DNA from: Arthrobacter sp. DWC3
GTDB taxonomy: Bacteria; Actinomycetota; Actinomycetes; Actinomycetales; Micrococcaceae
Assembly (NCBI RefSeq): GCF_002929375.1
Contig: NZ_PJIP01000003.1
Coordinates: 207,877-271,876 of the forward strand
Length of the DNA: 64,000 nucleotides
Reading direction: 5' to 3'
In this document: positions 8,306 through 15,735 of the stretch, piece by piece
Numbering within the stretch: position 1 is the stretch's first letter
How the letters are laid out: each line of letters opens with the position of its first letter
The notes under the pieces: model-generated
Told to the model about the DNA's origin: nothing
Databases searched by the model: none
The model's input: the letters and a program-made list of their open reading frames with translations, nothing else
Translations under genes and position numbers: made by a program

Positions 8306-8974
8306 TCAGACGCGTTCCTCCCACCGCCGGGGGCCGACCTCGGCGGGCAGCACGCCGTCGAACTCCTCGAGGGCGTACTGGAAGGCCCCCGCGTACACCA
8401 GCAGGGTGCCGAGTTGACGGTGGACCACCCGGGTCTTGATCCGGAAGGCGCCGGCGTCGTCGTCCCACCACTGCTCCACGTAGGCGAGCGCACCGACGGC
8501 GTCGGGCAGGGGCAGGCGCAGGCCCGCGAACACCCGCGTCCGCGAGGACACCATGCGGATGCGCCCCTCGTCCGTGGCGGTGCAGGTCAGCAGGGTGGCC
8601 ATCCGCCGGTGGCGGCCCACGTAGTCGGTGAGGACGCCGTCCTGCAGCGACGTGGTGTCCTCGAAGACGCGCAGCGCGGTCCCGAAGTCCAGTTCGCGCC
8701 GGGCGGTGAGCGCCGGCCGGCCGAACGGGTCCATGTGGGGGAAGTTCCTGATGGTGAAGGGGACGTCGTCGCGGTACTCGGGGAAGAACGCGTTCTCGAG
8801 CGCCGTGAGGCGGAAGGCGGGCCGCGCGAACCAGGCGGGGCACCCGGCCACGTCGAACACCCCGTGCCCGCGGCCGGCGAGGCCGCTGCCGGCGTGGAGC
8901 CCGAAGTACTCGCGCAGTTCGGGCTGCAGGCGGCCGAAGTCGCTGCCCATCGCCTGCTGGTAGATCGAGGTCAT
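8306..8974 (-). CDS. DUF4166 domain-containing protein
   Basis: A 222-residue soluble protein recognisable as DUF4166: MTSIYQQAMGSDFGRLQPEL at the N-terminus, GVFDVAGCPAWFARP, then PFTIRNFPHMD and RELDFGTALRVFEDT. DUF4166 proteins are found alone or fused to saccharopine-dehydrogenase-like or SRPBCC-like domains; the biochemical role is not known. I chose the ATG at 8974 because homologues begin near here; an in-frame start at 9001 would add nine residues. It is convergent with the methionine-synthase-like gene (34 nt between stops), so it is transcribed separately. Confidence 0.75.
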   Translation of the reverse strand: MTSIYQQAMGSDFGRLQPELREYFGLHAGSGLAGRGHGVFDVAGCPAWFARPAFRLTALENAFFPEYRDDVPFTIRNFPHMDPFGRPALTARRELDFGTALRVFEDTTSLQDGVLTDYVGRHRRMATLLTCTATDEGRIRMVSSRTRVFAGLRLPLPDAVGALAYVEQWWDDDAGAFRIKTRVVHRQLGTLLVYAGAFQYALEEFDGVLPAEVGPRRWEERV

Positions 8975-9059
8975 GCCGCCCACTTCCGTCGCTCGGACCA
9001 CCAGTCAACCATGATGCCGACGCTGCACCGCCCGTGCGCGCGGAGCCGGTCGGAGCCCG

Positions 9060-10352
9060 TCACAGGCGGCCGGTGGCCTTGAGCCTGATGTAGGTGTCGG
9101 CGAGGAGCGGCGGAAGGTCCGCGGGCACCGCGTCCACGACCTCCGCGCCGACGAGGCGGAGCTGGTCGGCCACCGCCGCGCGGTCGAGCAGGGCGCGTTC
9201 CGCCGCCGCGGCCCGGAACGTGGCTGCCGCCGTCGAGCGGTCGGCCGCCATCTCCTCGAGGCGCGGGTCACGGACCGAGGCGACCACGACGACGTGGCGC
9301 CCGGTGAGCGCCGGCAGCGCCGGCAGCAGGCCCTCCTCCACGGCGCCGGAATCCAGCGACGTCAGCAGGACCACGAGGCTGCGGTGGGGTGATGCGGCCC
9401 GCACCTGGGCCGGGACACGGGACCAGTCGGCCTCGATCAGTTCCGCCTCGAGCGGCGCCATCGCCGTGACGAGGGAGCTCAGCAGGTTGCCCTTAGCGGT
9501 CGAGTCGACGCGGGCGCGCAGGCGGCGGTCGAACGCCAGGAAGTGGACCTTGTCGCCGCCGTGCTCCGCGAGCACGGACAGCAGCAGTGCCGCTTCGATC
9601 CCGGTGTCGAGGCGCGGCTCGTCGAGGACCCGCGCCGCGGACGTGCGCGATGTGTCGAGCACGACGACGACGCGGCGGTCGCGCTCCGGCCGCCAGGTGC
9701 GCACCACGGTGTCGCGCCGCCGGGCCGTCGCCCGCCAGTCGATCGAGCGGACGTCGTCACCCCGCACGTAGTCGCGCAGGGAGTCGAACTCCGTCCCGGC
9801 GCCCCGGATCTGCACGGCCGACTGGCCGTCCAGTTCACGCAGGCGGCGGAGCTTGGACGGCAGGTGCCGCTTCGAGGCGAAGGCGGGGAGCACCCGCAGT
9901 GCGCCCGGCGCGGGGACGGTGACCTGCCGGGCGGCGACCCCGAGCGGCCCGGCGCTCCGGATGGTCACGGTCTCCGCGCGCAGGATGCCGCGGCGCGTAG
10001 GACGCAGACGGACCGTCATCCGGCGTGCGTCGCCCGCGGGCACCCGGACGGCCTGCTCCGGATCGACGGCGCCGGCCGACGGCTGCCACGCCTCGCGCAC
10101 CGTGGCGCGCAGCGGACGGTGCGTGTCGTTGCGCAGCACCAGGGCGCTGCGGCACTCCTCGCCGAGGCGTACGCCCTCGGGCAGTTCGCGCACGATCCCG
10201 ACCCGCCGGGGCGACGCCGCGAGGGCCAGGTCGAGTGCGGCCACGGCGGCGAGGAGCGCCGCCCACAGCAGGATCGACGCGGCCCCCGGGAACAGGAGGA
10301 CGGGCACGACGCCGAGCAGCGCCAGCAGGACGAGGCGGCCGGTGAGTACCAC
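9060..10352 (-). CDS. DUF58 domain-containing membrane-anchored protein
   Basis: A 430-residue protein with two adjacent hydrophobic segments in the first ~45 residues and a periplasm-like/beta region, then the DUF58 signature RDYVRGDDVRSIDWRATARR near residues 190-210. A vWA-like domain follows with VVVVLDTSRTS, SLVVLLTSLDSG and VVVVASVRD. DUF58 proteins pair with MoxR AAA+ ATPases in modules thought to insert cofactors or assemble complexes. The start is GTG 10352 with GAGAGGAAC upstream; the frame further upstream is an arginine-rich shadow of the MoxR gene. It is the last gene of the four-gene DUF4129-DUF4350-moxR-DUF58 block, separated from moxR by 56 nt. Confidence 0.85.
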   Translation of the reverse strand: MVLTGRLVLLALLGVVPVLLFPGAASILLWAALLAAVAALDLALAASPRRVGIVRELPEGVRLGEECRSALVLRNDTHRPLRATVREAWQPSAGAVDPEQAVRVPAGDARRMTVRLRPTRRGILRAETVTIRSAGPLGVAARQVTVPAPGALRVLPAFASKRHLPSKLRRLRELDGQSAVQIRGAGTEFDSLRDYVRGDDVRSIDWRATARRRDTVVRTWRPERDRRVVVVLDTSRTSAARVLDEPRLDTGIEAALLLSVLAEHGGDKVHFLAFDRRLRARVDSTAKGNLLSSLVTAMAPLEAELIEADWSRVPAQVRAASPHRSLVVLLTSLDSGAVEEGLLPALPALTGRHVVVVASVRDPRLEEMAADRSTAAATFRAAAAERALLDRAAVADQLRLVGAEVVDAVPADLPPLLADTYIRLKATGRL

Positions 10353-10408
10353 GGGAGTTCCTCTCGGCTCCGGGCGCAGCGGCGACCGGAGCGGGTGGGG
10401 GTGGGGTC

Positions 10409-11518
10409 CTACCGCGGCACGGGGACGGTGCCGAGGATGCCGCCGAGCACGTCGTCGACGCCCACGCCGTCCATCTGCGCCTCGGGCCGCAGGGCCACAC
10501 GGTGGCGGAGTGCGGGGAGGGTGAGGGCCTTGACGTCGTCCGGGGTCACGAAGGAGCGGCCCGAGAGCCAGGCCCAGGCGCGTGAGGTGTTGAGCAGGGC
10601 GGTGGCGCCACGGGGCGACACGCCGAGCTGGAACGACGGCGAGGTGCGCGTGGCCCGTACGACGTCCACGATGTACGCGAGGACCTCCGGGGCGATCGCG
10701 ACGCGGGCCACGGCGGCACGGGCACGGTCGATGTCCTCCGCGCCGGCGACCGCGCGCACCCCGGCGGCCTCGAGGTCGCGCGGGTCGAACCCGACGCTGT
10801 GCCGGCGGATCACCTCGATCTCGTCGTCGCGCCCCGGCAGCGGGAGGGTGAGCTTGAGCAGGAAGCGGTCGAGCTGCGCCTCGGGCAGGGGATAGGTGCC
10901 CTCGTACTCGACCGGGTTCTGGGTGGCGGCGACGATGAACGGTCCCGGGAGGCGGCGCGAGAGACCGTCGACGGAGACCTGGCGTTCCTCCATGGCCTCG
11001 AGCAGCGAGGCCTGCGTCTTCGGCGGCGTGCGGTTGATCTCGTCGGCGAGGAGGATGTTGGTGAAGACCGGCCCTTCCCGGAAGGTGAACTCGCCGGTCT
11101 TCGACTCGTAGATCAGCGATCCCGTGATGTCGCCGGGCATGAGGTCCGGGGTGAACTGCACGCGCTTGGTGTCGAGGTCCAGGGCGGTGGCCAGGGTGCG
11201 GACGAGCAGCGTCTTCGCGACGCCGGGGACACCCTCCAGCAGGACGTGCCCGTCGGCGAGCAGGCCGATGAGCAGACCGGTCACGGCGGCGTCCTGGCCC
11301 ACGATGGACTTGCCGACCTCCGTGCGGACCCGCAGGAGGGCGGCCCGGGCCGCGTCGCCGTCGTGGTCCGCCGCGCCGGACGCCTGCCGGTGCTCGGCGG
11401 CCTCGCGGTCCGGTGTCCCGTTTCGTTCCGCGACCCGCGTCGCCTGGTGCGCCCCGGCGGGGGGTGCTGCGGGCGGCGCCTCCAGGGGCCCGTCCTGCCG
11501 GCCGGCGGAATCGTTCAT
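10409..11518 (-). CDS. MoxR-family AAA+ ATPase
   Basis: A 369-residue AAA_3 ATPase. After a ~60-residue low-complexity N-terminus, it has Walker A GVPGVAKT (96-103) and a Walker B/MoxR signature NILLADEINRTPPKTQ, with the conserved EERQVSVDG and SPRGATALLNTSRAWAW segments. MoxR proteins act as chaperone-like ATPases with vWA-domain partners. The ATG 11518 has AAGGAGAT upstream and overlaps the stop of the DUF4350 gene by 4 nt (ATGA). A second in-frame start lies 14 codons upstream but inside the DUF4350 gene and without a Shine-Dalgarno sequence. DUF58, its usual partner, lies directly downstream. Confidence 0.93.
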   Translation of the reverse strand: MNDSAGRQDGPLEAPPAAPPAGAHQATRVAERNGTPDREAAEHRQASGAADHDGDAARAALLRVRTEVGKSIVGQDAAVTGLLIGLLADGHVLLEGVPGVAKTLLVRTLATALDLDTKRVQFTPDLMPGDITGSLIYESKTGEFTFREGPVFTNILLADEINRTPPKTQASLLEAMEERQVSVDGLSRRLPGPFIVAATQNPVEYEGTYPLPEAQLDRFLLKLTLPLPGRDDEIEVIRRHSVGFDPRDLEAAGVRAVAGAEDIDRARAAVARVAIAPEVLAYIVDVVRATRTSPSFQLGVSPRGATALLNTSRAWAWLSGRSFVTPDDVKALTLPALRHRVALRPEAQMDGVGVDDVLGGILGTVPVPR

Positions 11519-12816
11519 GATCGAATCTCCTTCTCGAGGTCGAGGATCTCCTGTGCCCACAGCACAAGCTCACGGTCGGTGGTCGGGGTGTGGTGCAGCA
11601 ACCGCTGCTCGAGCTCGAGCCGCGGCCGCCCGCTGTGCCGGGCGGCGGCGTCGAGGATCTCGCCCGCCGGGGCGGAGCGGTCCACGCGGAGACGGCGGGC
11701 CATCCGGGTGAGCGCGGCCGCCCGCAGGGTGGCCGCAGCATGCGCGACCGAGCGGGAATCCTGATAGAGGCGTGCGCGGCCCTCCGCCGTCTCGGCGGCC
11801 CGGACGACCACGGGCAGCGGCTCGACCGCCAGGGGACCCAGGCGCCGTGCCTTCCAGGCCATGGCGAGGCCGGCGCAGACGAGCAGCCAGACCAGCAGCG
11901 GATCGACCCAGGGGGGCAGGAGCGTCCGGGGATCGATGCCCTCACCGCTGGAGACGACATCCGCGCCGGTGGGCTCGTACCAGACGAGGGTGGGGGCGGA
12001 CCCGAGGGCGCGCAGGGCGAGTGCCGCGTTGCCCTCCTCGGTGATGGACCCGTTGGACAGGACGGACGGGGCGCCGAGGACGGCGACGGCGCCGTCGGAG
12101 CTCGTGGTGTACAGGCCGCCGGTCGTGGGGCCGGAGTCGTCACCGGCGCCGCCGGGTGGACCGTCGACGGCGGTCGGGAAGCACTCGACGTCGCCCGAGT
12201 AGACCGTCCCGGTCACGGAGAGGCTGCCCGCCGCCGTCGCATCGTCGTCGGAGCACTCCGCGGCCTGCGCGGGCACGTCGCCGAAGTCCAGGGGAGCGGG
12301 ACCGAGCAGGGTGAACTCGTCCTCGAGGGCGGTGAGCTGCCGGGCCCCGGGCGCCGCGAGGACGGCGCGGTCCGATGACCCGGCCAGCTCCGCCACCTGG
12401 GTGGCGCTCAAATACTGGCGGGTGTCGTTGAGGAAGAGCGTCGCGGGCCCGGCGTCCAGTTCCCCGAGCGCGTCCTCGTACGAGTCGACGCGGACGACGT
12501 CGACGCCCTCGGCCGCGAGGACCTCCGCCACGGCCCGTGCGCCCTCGGGCGAGGGGTTGCCCGGGGACAGGGGGCGGTCGTCCTCCTCGGCGCCGGGCAG
12601 GAGGTTGAGCAGCACGATCACCGCGAGGACCACGGCGCCCATCAGCAGGGGCAGGGAGCGCCGGAGGCGTCGACGTGCGGTGGCTGCGGCGCTCCCGCCG
12701 TCGCCCATGAGTTCGACCTGTCGGGCCGCGGTCCGCTGCCCCGGCGACCCGTCCGACCGCCGGGCCCGCCGCACGGGGACCGCCTGGACGTCCGTCTCCG
12801 CCGACCGGCGCGTCAT
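11515..12816 (-). CDS. DUF4350 domain-containing membrane protein
   Basis: A 433-residue protein. A basic cytoplasmic N-terminus (1-53) is followed by one membrane segment (about 54-73), and then a DUF4350-like extracytoplasmic domain with GNPSPEGARAVAEVLAAEGVDV and ATLFLNDTRQYLS, recalling Rossmann/GATase-like domains. A second membrane segment near 300-320 (DPLLVWLLVCAGLAMAW) is followed by a helical cytoplasmic tail. The middle contains a Gly/Asp-rich insert with two cysteines. It overlaps its neighbours by 4 nt on both sides (ATGA), so the DUF4129, DUF4350 and MoxR proteins are translationally coupled and probably form one membrane complex. Confidence 0.82.
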   Translation of the reverse strand: MTRRSAETDVQAVPVRRARRSDGSPGQRTAARQVELMGDGGSAAATARRRLRRSLPLLMGAVVLAVIVLLNLLPGAEEDDRPLSPGNPSPEGARAVAEVLAAEGVDVVRVDSYEDALGELDAGPATLFLNDTRQYLSATQVAELAGSSDRAVLAAPGARQLTALEDEFTLLGPAPLDFGDVPAQAAECSDDDATAAGSLSVTGTVYSGDVECFPTAVDGPPGGAGDDSGPTTGGLYTTSSDGAVAVLGAPSVLSNGSITEEGNAALALRALGSAPTLVWYEPTGADVVSSGEGIDPRTLLPPWVDPLLVWLLVCAGLAMAWKARRLGPLAVEPLPVVVRAAETAEGRARLYQDSRSVAHAAATLRAAALTRMARRLRVDRSAPAGEILDAAARHSGRPRLELEQRLLHHTPTTDRELVLWAQEILDLEKEIRS

Positions 12817-13472
12817 CGGGGTGCCGCCGGCGTGGCGGTGTCCCCGTGTGCCGAGGGGCGTTCGGCGGTGAGCTGCGCGTCGAGAGCGGCGGCACGCCGG
12901 TGGTCGCCGGCCGTCGCCGTCCCGTTGCCGTAGTGGGTCTCGTTGAAGCGGTCGGCGAGCCAGCCGACGTCGGGCGCCAGGGACGGGAACATGCCGCCGA
13001 GCTGCATGGCTGCCTCCGTGGCCGTCCTGCCGGCCTGCTCCTCGATGACGACGCGCTCCTCCGCCGAGCGGATGATCGCGCGCAGCAGCTCCGCGACGGC
13101 GCCGTTCCAGTCCCCGAGGGCCGCGAGTTCCGACGACCGGCGACGGTGCTGGTCGGCGGAGCGCCGTGCCCCGTCCTCGAAGACCGCGGCCTCCGGAGTC
13201 CGCCCGCGCGCGTTCAGGCGCGGGCGGACGAGCACGACGGCCACGACGATGAGGACCGCTGCCCCGATCGCGACCAGCAGTGTCCCGGGCCCCGACCCCA
13301 GCCCCTGCACGCCGTCGAGGAGCCGGCCGAGGGAGCGCAGGACGTCGGCGATGACACGTTCGACGATGGTGGGCTGCGCCTCCACGTAGGCGGCCTTCGC
13401 GAGCTCGTCCTGCAGCAGCCTGCGGGCCTCGTCGGCGTCGGGCATGAGCAGGGCGTGCGGGCCGACGGTCAC
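12813..13472 (-). CDS. DUF4129 domain-containing membrane protein
   Basis: A 219-residue protein with one central membrane segment (about residues 64-82) and a C-terminal helical DUF4129 domain showing ALGDWNGAVAELLRAIIRSAEERVV, here broken into AALGDWNGAVAELLRAI and IRSAEERVVIE. DUF4129 occurs beside MoxR/DUF58 modules and C-terminally of transglutaminase-like proteins. Here no transglutaminase is attached. The start is GTG at 13472; an ATG at 13445 is an equally plausible shorter start, as neither has a clear Shine-Dalgarno. It ends in a 4-nt overlap with the DUF4350 gene and begins 34 nt after the preceding membrane-protein gene. Confidence 0.8.
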   Translation of the reverse strand: MTVGPHALLMPDADEARRLLQDELAKAAYVEAQPTIVERVIADVLRSLGRLLDGVQGLGSGPGTLLVAIGAAVLIVVAVVLVRPRLNARGRTPEAAVFEDGARRSADQHRRRSSELAALGDWNGAVAELLRAIIRSAEERVVIEEQAGRTATEAAMQLGGMFPSLAPDVGWLADRFNETHYGNGTATAGDHRRAAALDAQLTAERPSAHGDTATPAAPR

Positions 13473-13506
13473 GGGCGGTCCCGGCAGGGGGTCAGGGGGG
13501 TGCGTC

Positions 13507-14877
13507 TCACGCGGGAGCTCCCGGCTGGTGCCCGAAGGAGGTGCCGGGCGGGGTGGCGCCGGGGAGGATGTCGCTCGGTCCCCCTCCGGTCCGTTCGTGC
13601 TCGCGCATGAGGACGACGTCGAAGCCCTCGCGGCGGATGCGGAGGTCGACGTACAGCAGGGAGGTCACACCGGCCTGGAAGGCGTAGCCGATGGCGGAGA
13701 AGAGTGCGGTGATGGCCTGCGTCGCGAGGAGCAGGGGGATCGAGTCGAGGGCGTCGGGCGTCGCGGAGGCGTCGGCACTGAAGCCGAAGACCAGCGAGAC
13801 GGCGAACGTGAGGGGCGTGGAGATGACGGAGGCGATGATCGACACGATGAGGCTCGTCAGCAGGACGATCCCGAACGTCCGCCACCAGTTGCCGCGGGTC
13901 AGCGCCCACGACCGCCTGACGGACGTCCAGGGCCCGGTGCCCTCGAGCATGAGGGTCGCCGGTGCGACGACGATCTTGACGCTCACCCAGACGAGCAGCG
14001 CCACGGCGCCGAGCACGAGCGGCACGATGACCAGGGCCGAGTACTCCTCGAGCCCCAGGACGGCCAGCGCCGAGATCCCGACCACGACGACCAGACCCAC
14101 GAGCCCTGCCGCGAAGGACAGGAGTCCGAAGCCGAGCAGCGGGAGGATGCGCCCGCGGGCGATCCGCCAGGCCTGGCCGAAGGACGTCCGCTGGTCGATG
14201 ACCGCCCGCGCGATCGGGATGACGAGGATGCCCTGCAGCACGAGCAGGGCCACCGCGGACACCACCCCGGTGATCATGGCGATCACGCCGAAGCCGGCGA
14301 CGGCGGCGATGATGGTGTCCGTCGTCGCGTTCTCGGCCTCGAGTGCCTCGAAGGACGAGAGGACGTTCCCGAACAGGAGCACCGTCACCAGCGCGACGAC
14401 GGCCTGCAGCAGGATCGCGCTGCCGAAGGTGGCCACCGGGTTCCTGCGGCAGGCCTGGAAGGCGCCGTCGAGGATCTCCCCGAGGCCGAGCGGCCGGAGC
14501 GGGATGACGCCGGGCTTCGGCGGCGCCTGGTACATGGGTCCCTGGGGGAGGGGTCGTGCGCCGTAGGGGCTCCCGCCCTGCCCCGGTCCCTGCTGGGGGA
14601 AGACGGGCCCCCAGCCCTGGGCGGGCTGCTGCGGTACGGGGCCCTGCGGGTAGGGAGCGCCCCAGCCCTGGGCGGGCTGCTGCGGTACGGGGCCCTGCGG
14701 CGGACCCGGGGACTGCCAGGCCGGCGCCGGCCGGCCCTGGATCTCAGGAACGGGCGTGCCGGGCGACTGCCATGGTGCCGACGGCGCGGTCCGGGAGGCC
14801 GGGCCGCCGTCGCTCTCACGGTCCGGCGTGCCGCGAGGAACCCCGTCGTCCGGCTGACCCTTCGCCTGATCACTCAT
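13507..14877 (-). CDS. Polytopic membrane protein, glycerophosphodiesterase membrane-domain-like
   Basis: A 456-residue protein. Residues 1-135 are Pro/Gln/Gly-rich with a duplicated PQGPVPQQPAQGWG block (see the repeat entry) and are probably disordered in the cytoplasm. From PLRPLGLGEILDGAFQACRRNP onward there are about six membrane segments in the pattern of the GPDPase_memb family (stress/GdpP-like membrane regions without the catalytic phosphodiesterase domain). The C-terminus RIRREGFDVVLMREHER is typical of the family. ATG 14877 has GAGGGGAC upstream. It heads the minus-strand DUF4129-DUF4350-MoxR-DUF58 block and is divergent from mtrA. Transport or envelope-assembly function is unknown. 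Confidence 0.8.
   Translation of the reverse strand: MSDQAKGQPDDGVPRGTPDRESDGGPASRTAPSAPWQSPGTPVPEIQGRPAPAWQSPGPPQGPVPQQPAQGWGAPYPQGPVPQQPAQGWGPVFPQQGPGQGGSPYGARPLPQGPMYQAPPKPGVIPLRPLGLGEILDGAFQACRRNPVATFGSAILLQAVVALVTVLLFGNVLSSFEALEAENATTDTIIAAVAGFGVIAMITGVVSAVALLVLQGILVIPIARAVIDQRTSFGQAWRIARGRILPLLGFGLLSFAAGLVGLVVVVGISALAVLGLEEYSALVIVPLVLGAVALLVWVSVKIVVAPATLMLEGTGPWTSVRRSWALTRGNWWRTFGIVLLTSLIVSIIASVISTPLTFAVSLVFGFSADASATPDALDSIPLLLATQAITALFSAIGYAFQAGVTSLLYVDLRIRREGFDVVLMREHERTGGGPSDILPGATPPGTSFGHQPGAPA
14609..14700. repeat. 41-bp intragenic direct repeat
   Basis: Two identical 41-bp copies (14609-14649 and 14660-14700), separated by 10 bp, lie inside the Pro/Gln-rich N-terminus of the membrane protein at 13507-14877. 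The 51-bp period is 17 codons, so gain or loss of a unit keeps the frame. Each unit encodes a PQGPVPQQPAQGWG-like stretch. Confidence 0.9.
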
Positions 14878-15019
14878 GGCGTCCCCTCGCTCGAATGCTC
14901 CAGGGAGGTCCGTCCGCGACTCCCCTCCTGCATCATAGGCCGGGCCGCCGGGCGGGCCGCCCCGCCGCGCGGCCCGCAGGCACGGCTCCTGGCGCTCCGC
15001 CGACACAGCCGGTGAGGCT

Positions 15020-15047
15020 GATGGGACATTGCACCTCCGATGGGACA
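15020..15047. repeat. Direct repeat GATGGGACA upstream of mtrA
   Basis: GATGGGACA occurs at 15020-15028 and again at 15039-15047, centre spacing 19 bp, just before the mtrA start codon at 15058. Such spacing (about two helical turns) could suit a response-regulator dimer, including MtrA autoregulation, but the motif does not match an MtrA box I know. It may be chance. Confidence 0.3.
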
Positions 15048-15057
15048 GTATGGGGGT

Positions 15058-15735
15058 ATGAAGGCTCGCATTCTGGTCATCGACGACGACGAGGCCCTGT
15101 CCGAGATGATCGGCATCGTCCTCCGCAACGACGGATTCGACCCCGTCTTCTGTGCCGACGGCGCAGCGGCGCTGGGCGTGTTCCGCTCGACCCAGCCGGA
15201 TCTCGTACTGCTGGACCTCATGCTGCCCGGCATGGACGGTATCGAGGTGTGCCGGCAGATCCGCGCCGAATCGGACCTCCCCATCGTCATGCTGACGGCC
15301 AAGTCGGACACCTCCGACGTCGTCCGTGGCCTCGAGTCCGGTGCCGACGACTACGTCCCCAAGCCCTTCAAGCCCGCCGAGCTCGTGGCCCGCGTGCGCG
15401 CCCGCCTGCGCCCGGCCGAGTCGAAGGCCCCGGAGACCCTCCGGATCGGCGACGTGGGCATCGACGTCGCAGGCCACGAGGTCACGCGGGCGGGCGAGCG
15501 GGTCTCCCTCACCCCGCTCGAATTCGACCTTCTGGTGGCCCTCGCCCGCAAGCCGTGGCAGGTGTTCACGCGCGAACTGCTCCTCGAACAGGTCTGGGGC
15601 TACCGGCACGCCGCCGACACCCGACTCGTCAATGTCCACGTGCAGCGGCTGCGCTCGAAGATCGAGCGTGATCCCGAGGCGCCCGAGATCGTCCTGACGG
15701 TACGTGGTGTCGGCTACAAGGCCGGACAGGGCTGA
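15058..15735 (+). CDS. mtrA: Two-component response regulator MtrA
   Basis: A 225-residue OmpR/PhoB-type regulator, the partner of MtrB in controlling cell-wall metabolism and division in actinobacteria. The receiver domain has the acidic cluster VIDDDE (8-12) and phosphoacceptor D53 in LLDLMLPGMDG, with the conserved MLTAKSDTSD and KPFKPAEL. The C-terminal winged helix shows LTPLEFDLLVALARKPWQVF and VWGYRHAADTRLVNVHVQRL. I chose ATG 15058 (MKARILVIDDDE, the usual start) over an in-frame ATG 18 nt earlier; GGGGG lies close upstream. mtrB begins inside its last codons, then lpqB: the classical mtrA-mtrB-lpqB operon. Confidence 0.97.
   Translation: MKARILVIDDDEALSEMIGIVLRNDGFDPVFCADGAAALGVFRSTQPDLVLLDLMLPGMDGIEVCRQIRAESDLPIVMLTAKSDTSDVVRGLESGADDYVPKPFKPAELVARVRARLRPAESKAPETLRIGDVGIDVAGHEVTRAGERVSLTPLEFDLLVALARKPWQVFTRELLLEQVWGYRHAADTRLVNVHVQRLRSKIERDPEAPEIVLTVRGVGYKAGQG

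Noticed and set aside
9060-12143. One continuous 1027-codon minus-strand frame that would join the DUF58 protein to upstream sequence
   Set aside because: Only the last 430 residues are a real protein; the upstream part is Arg/Pro-rich and overlaps moxR in another frame. The GTG at 10352 with GAGAGGAAC is the proper start.
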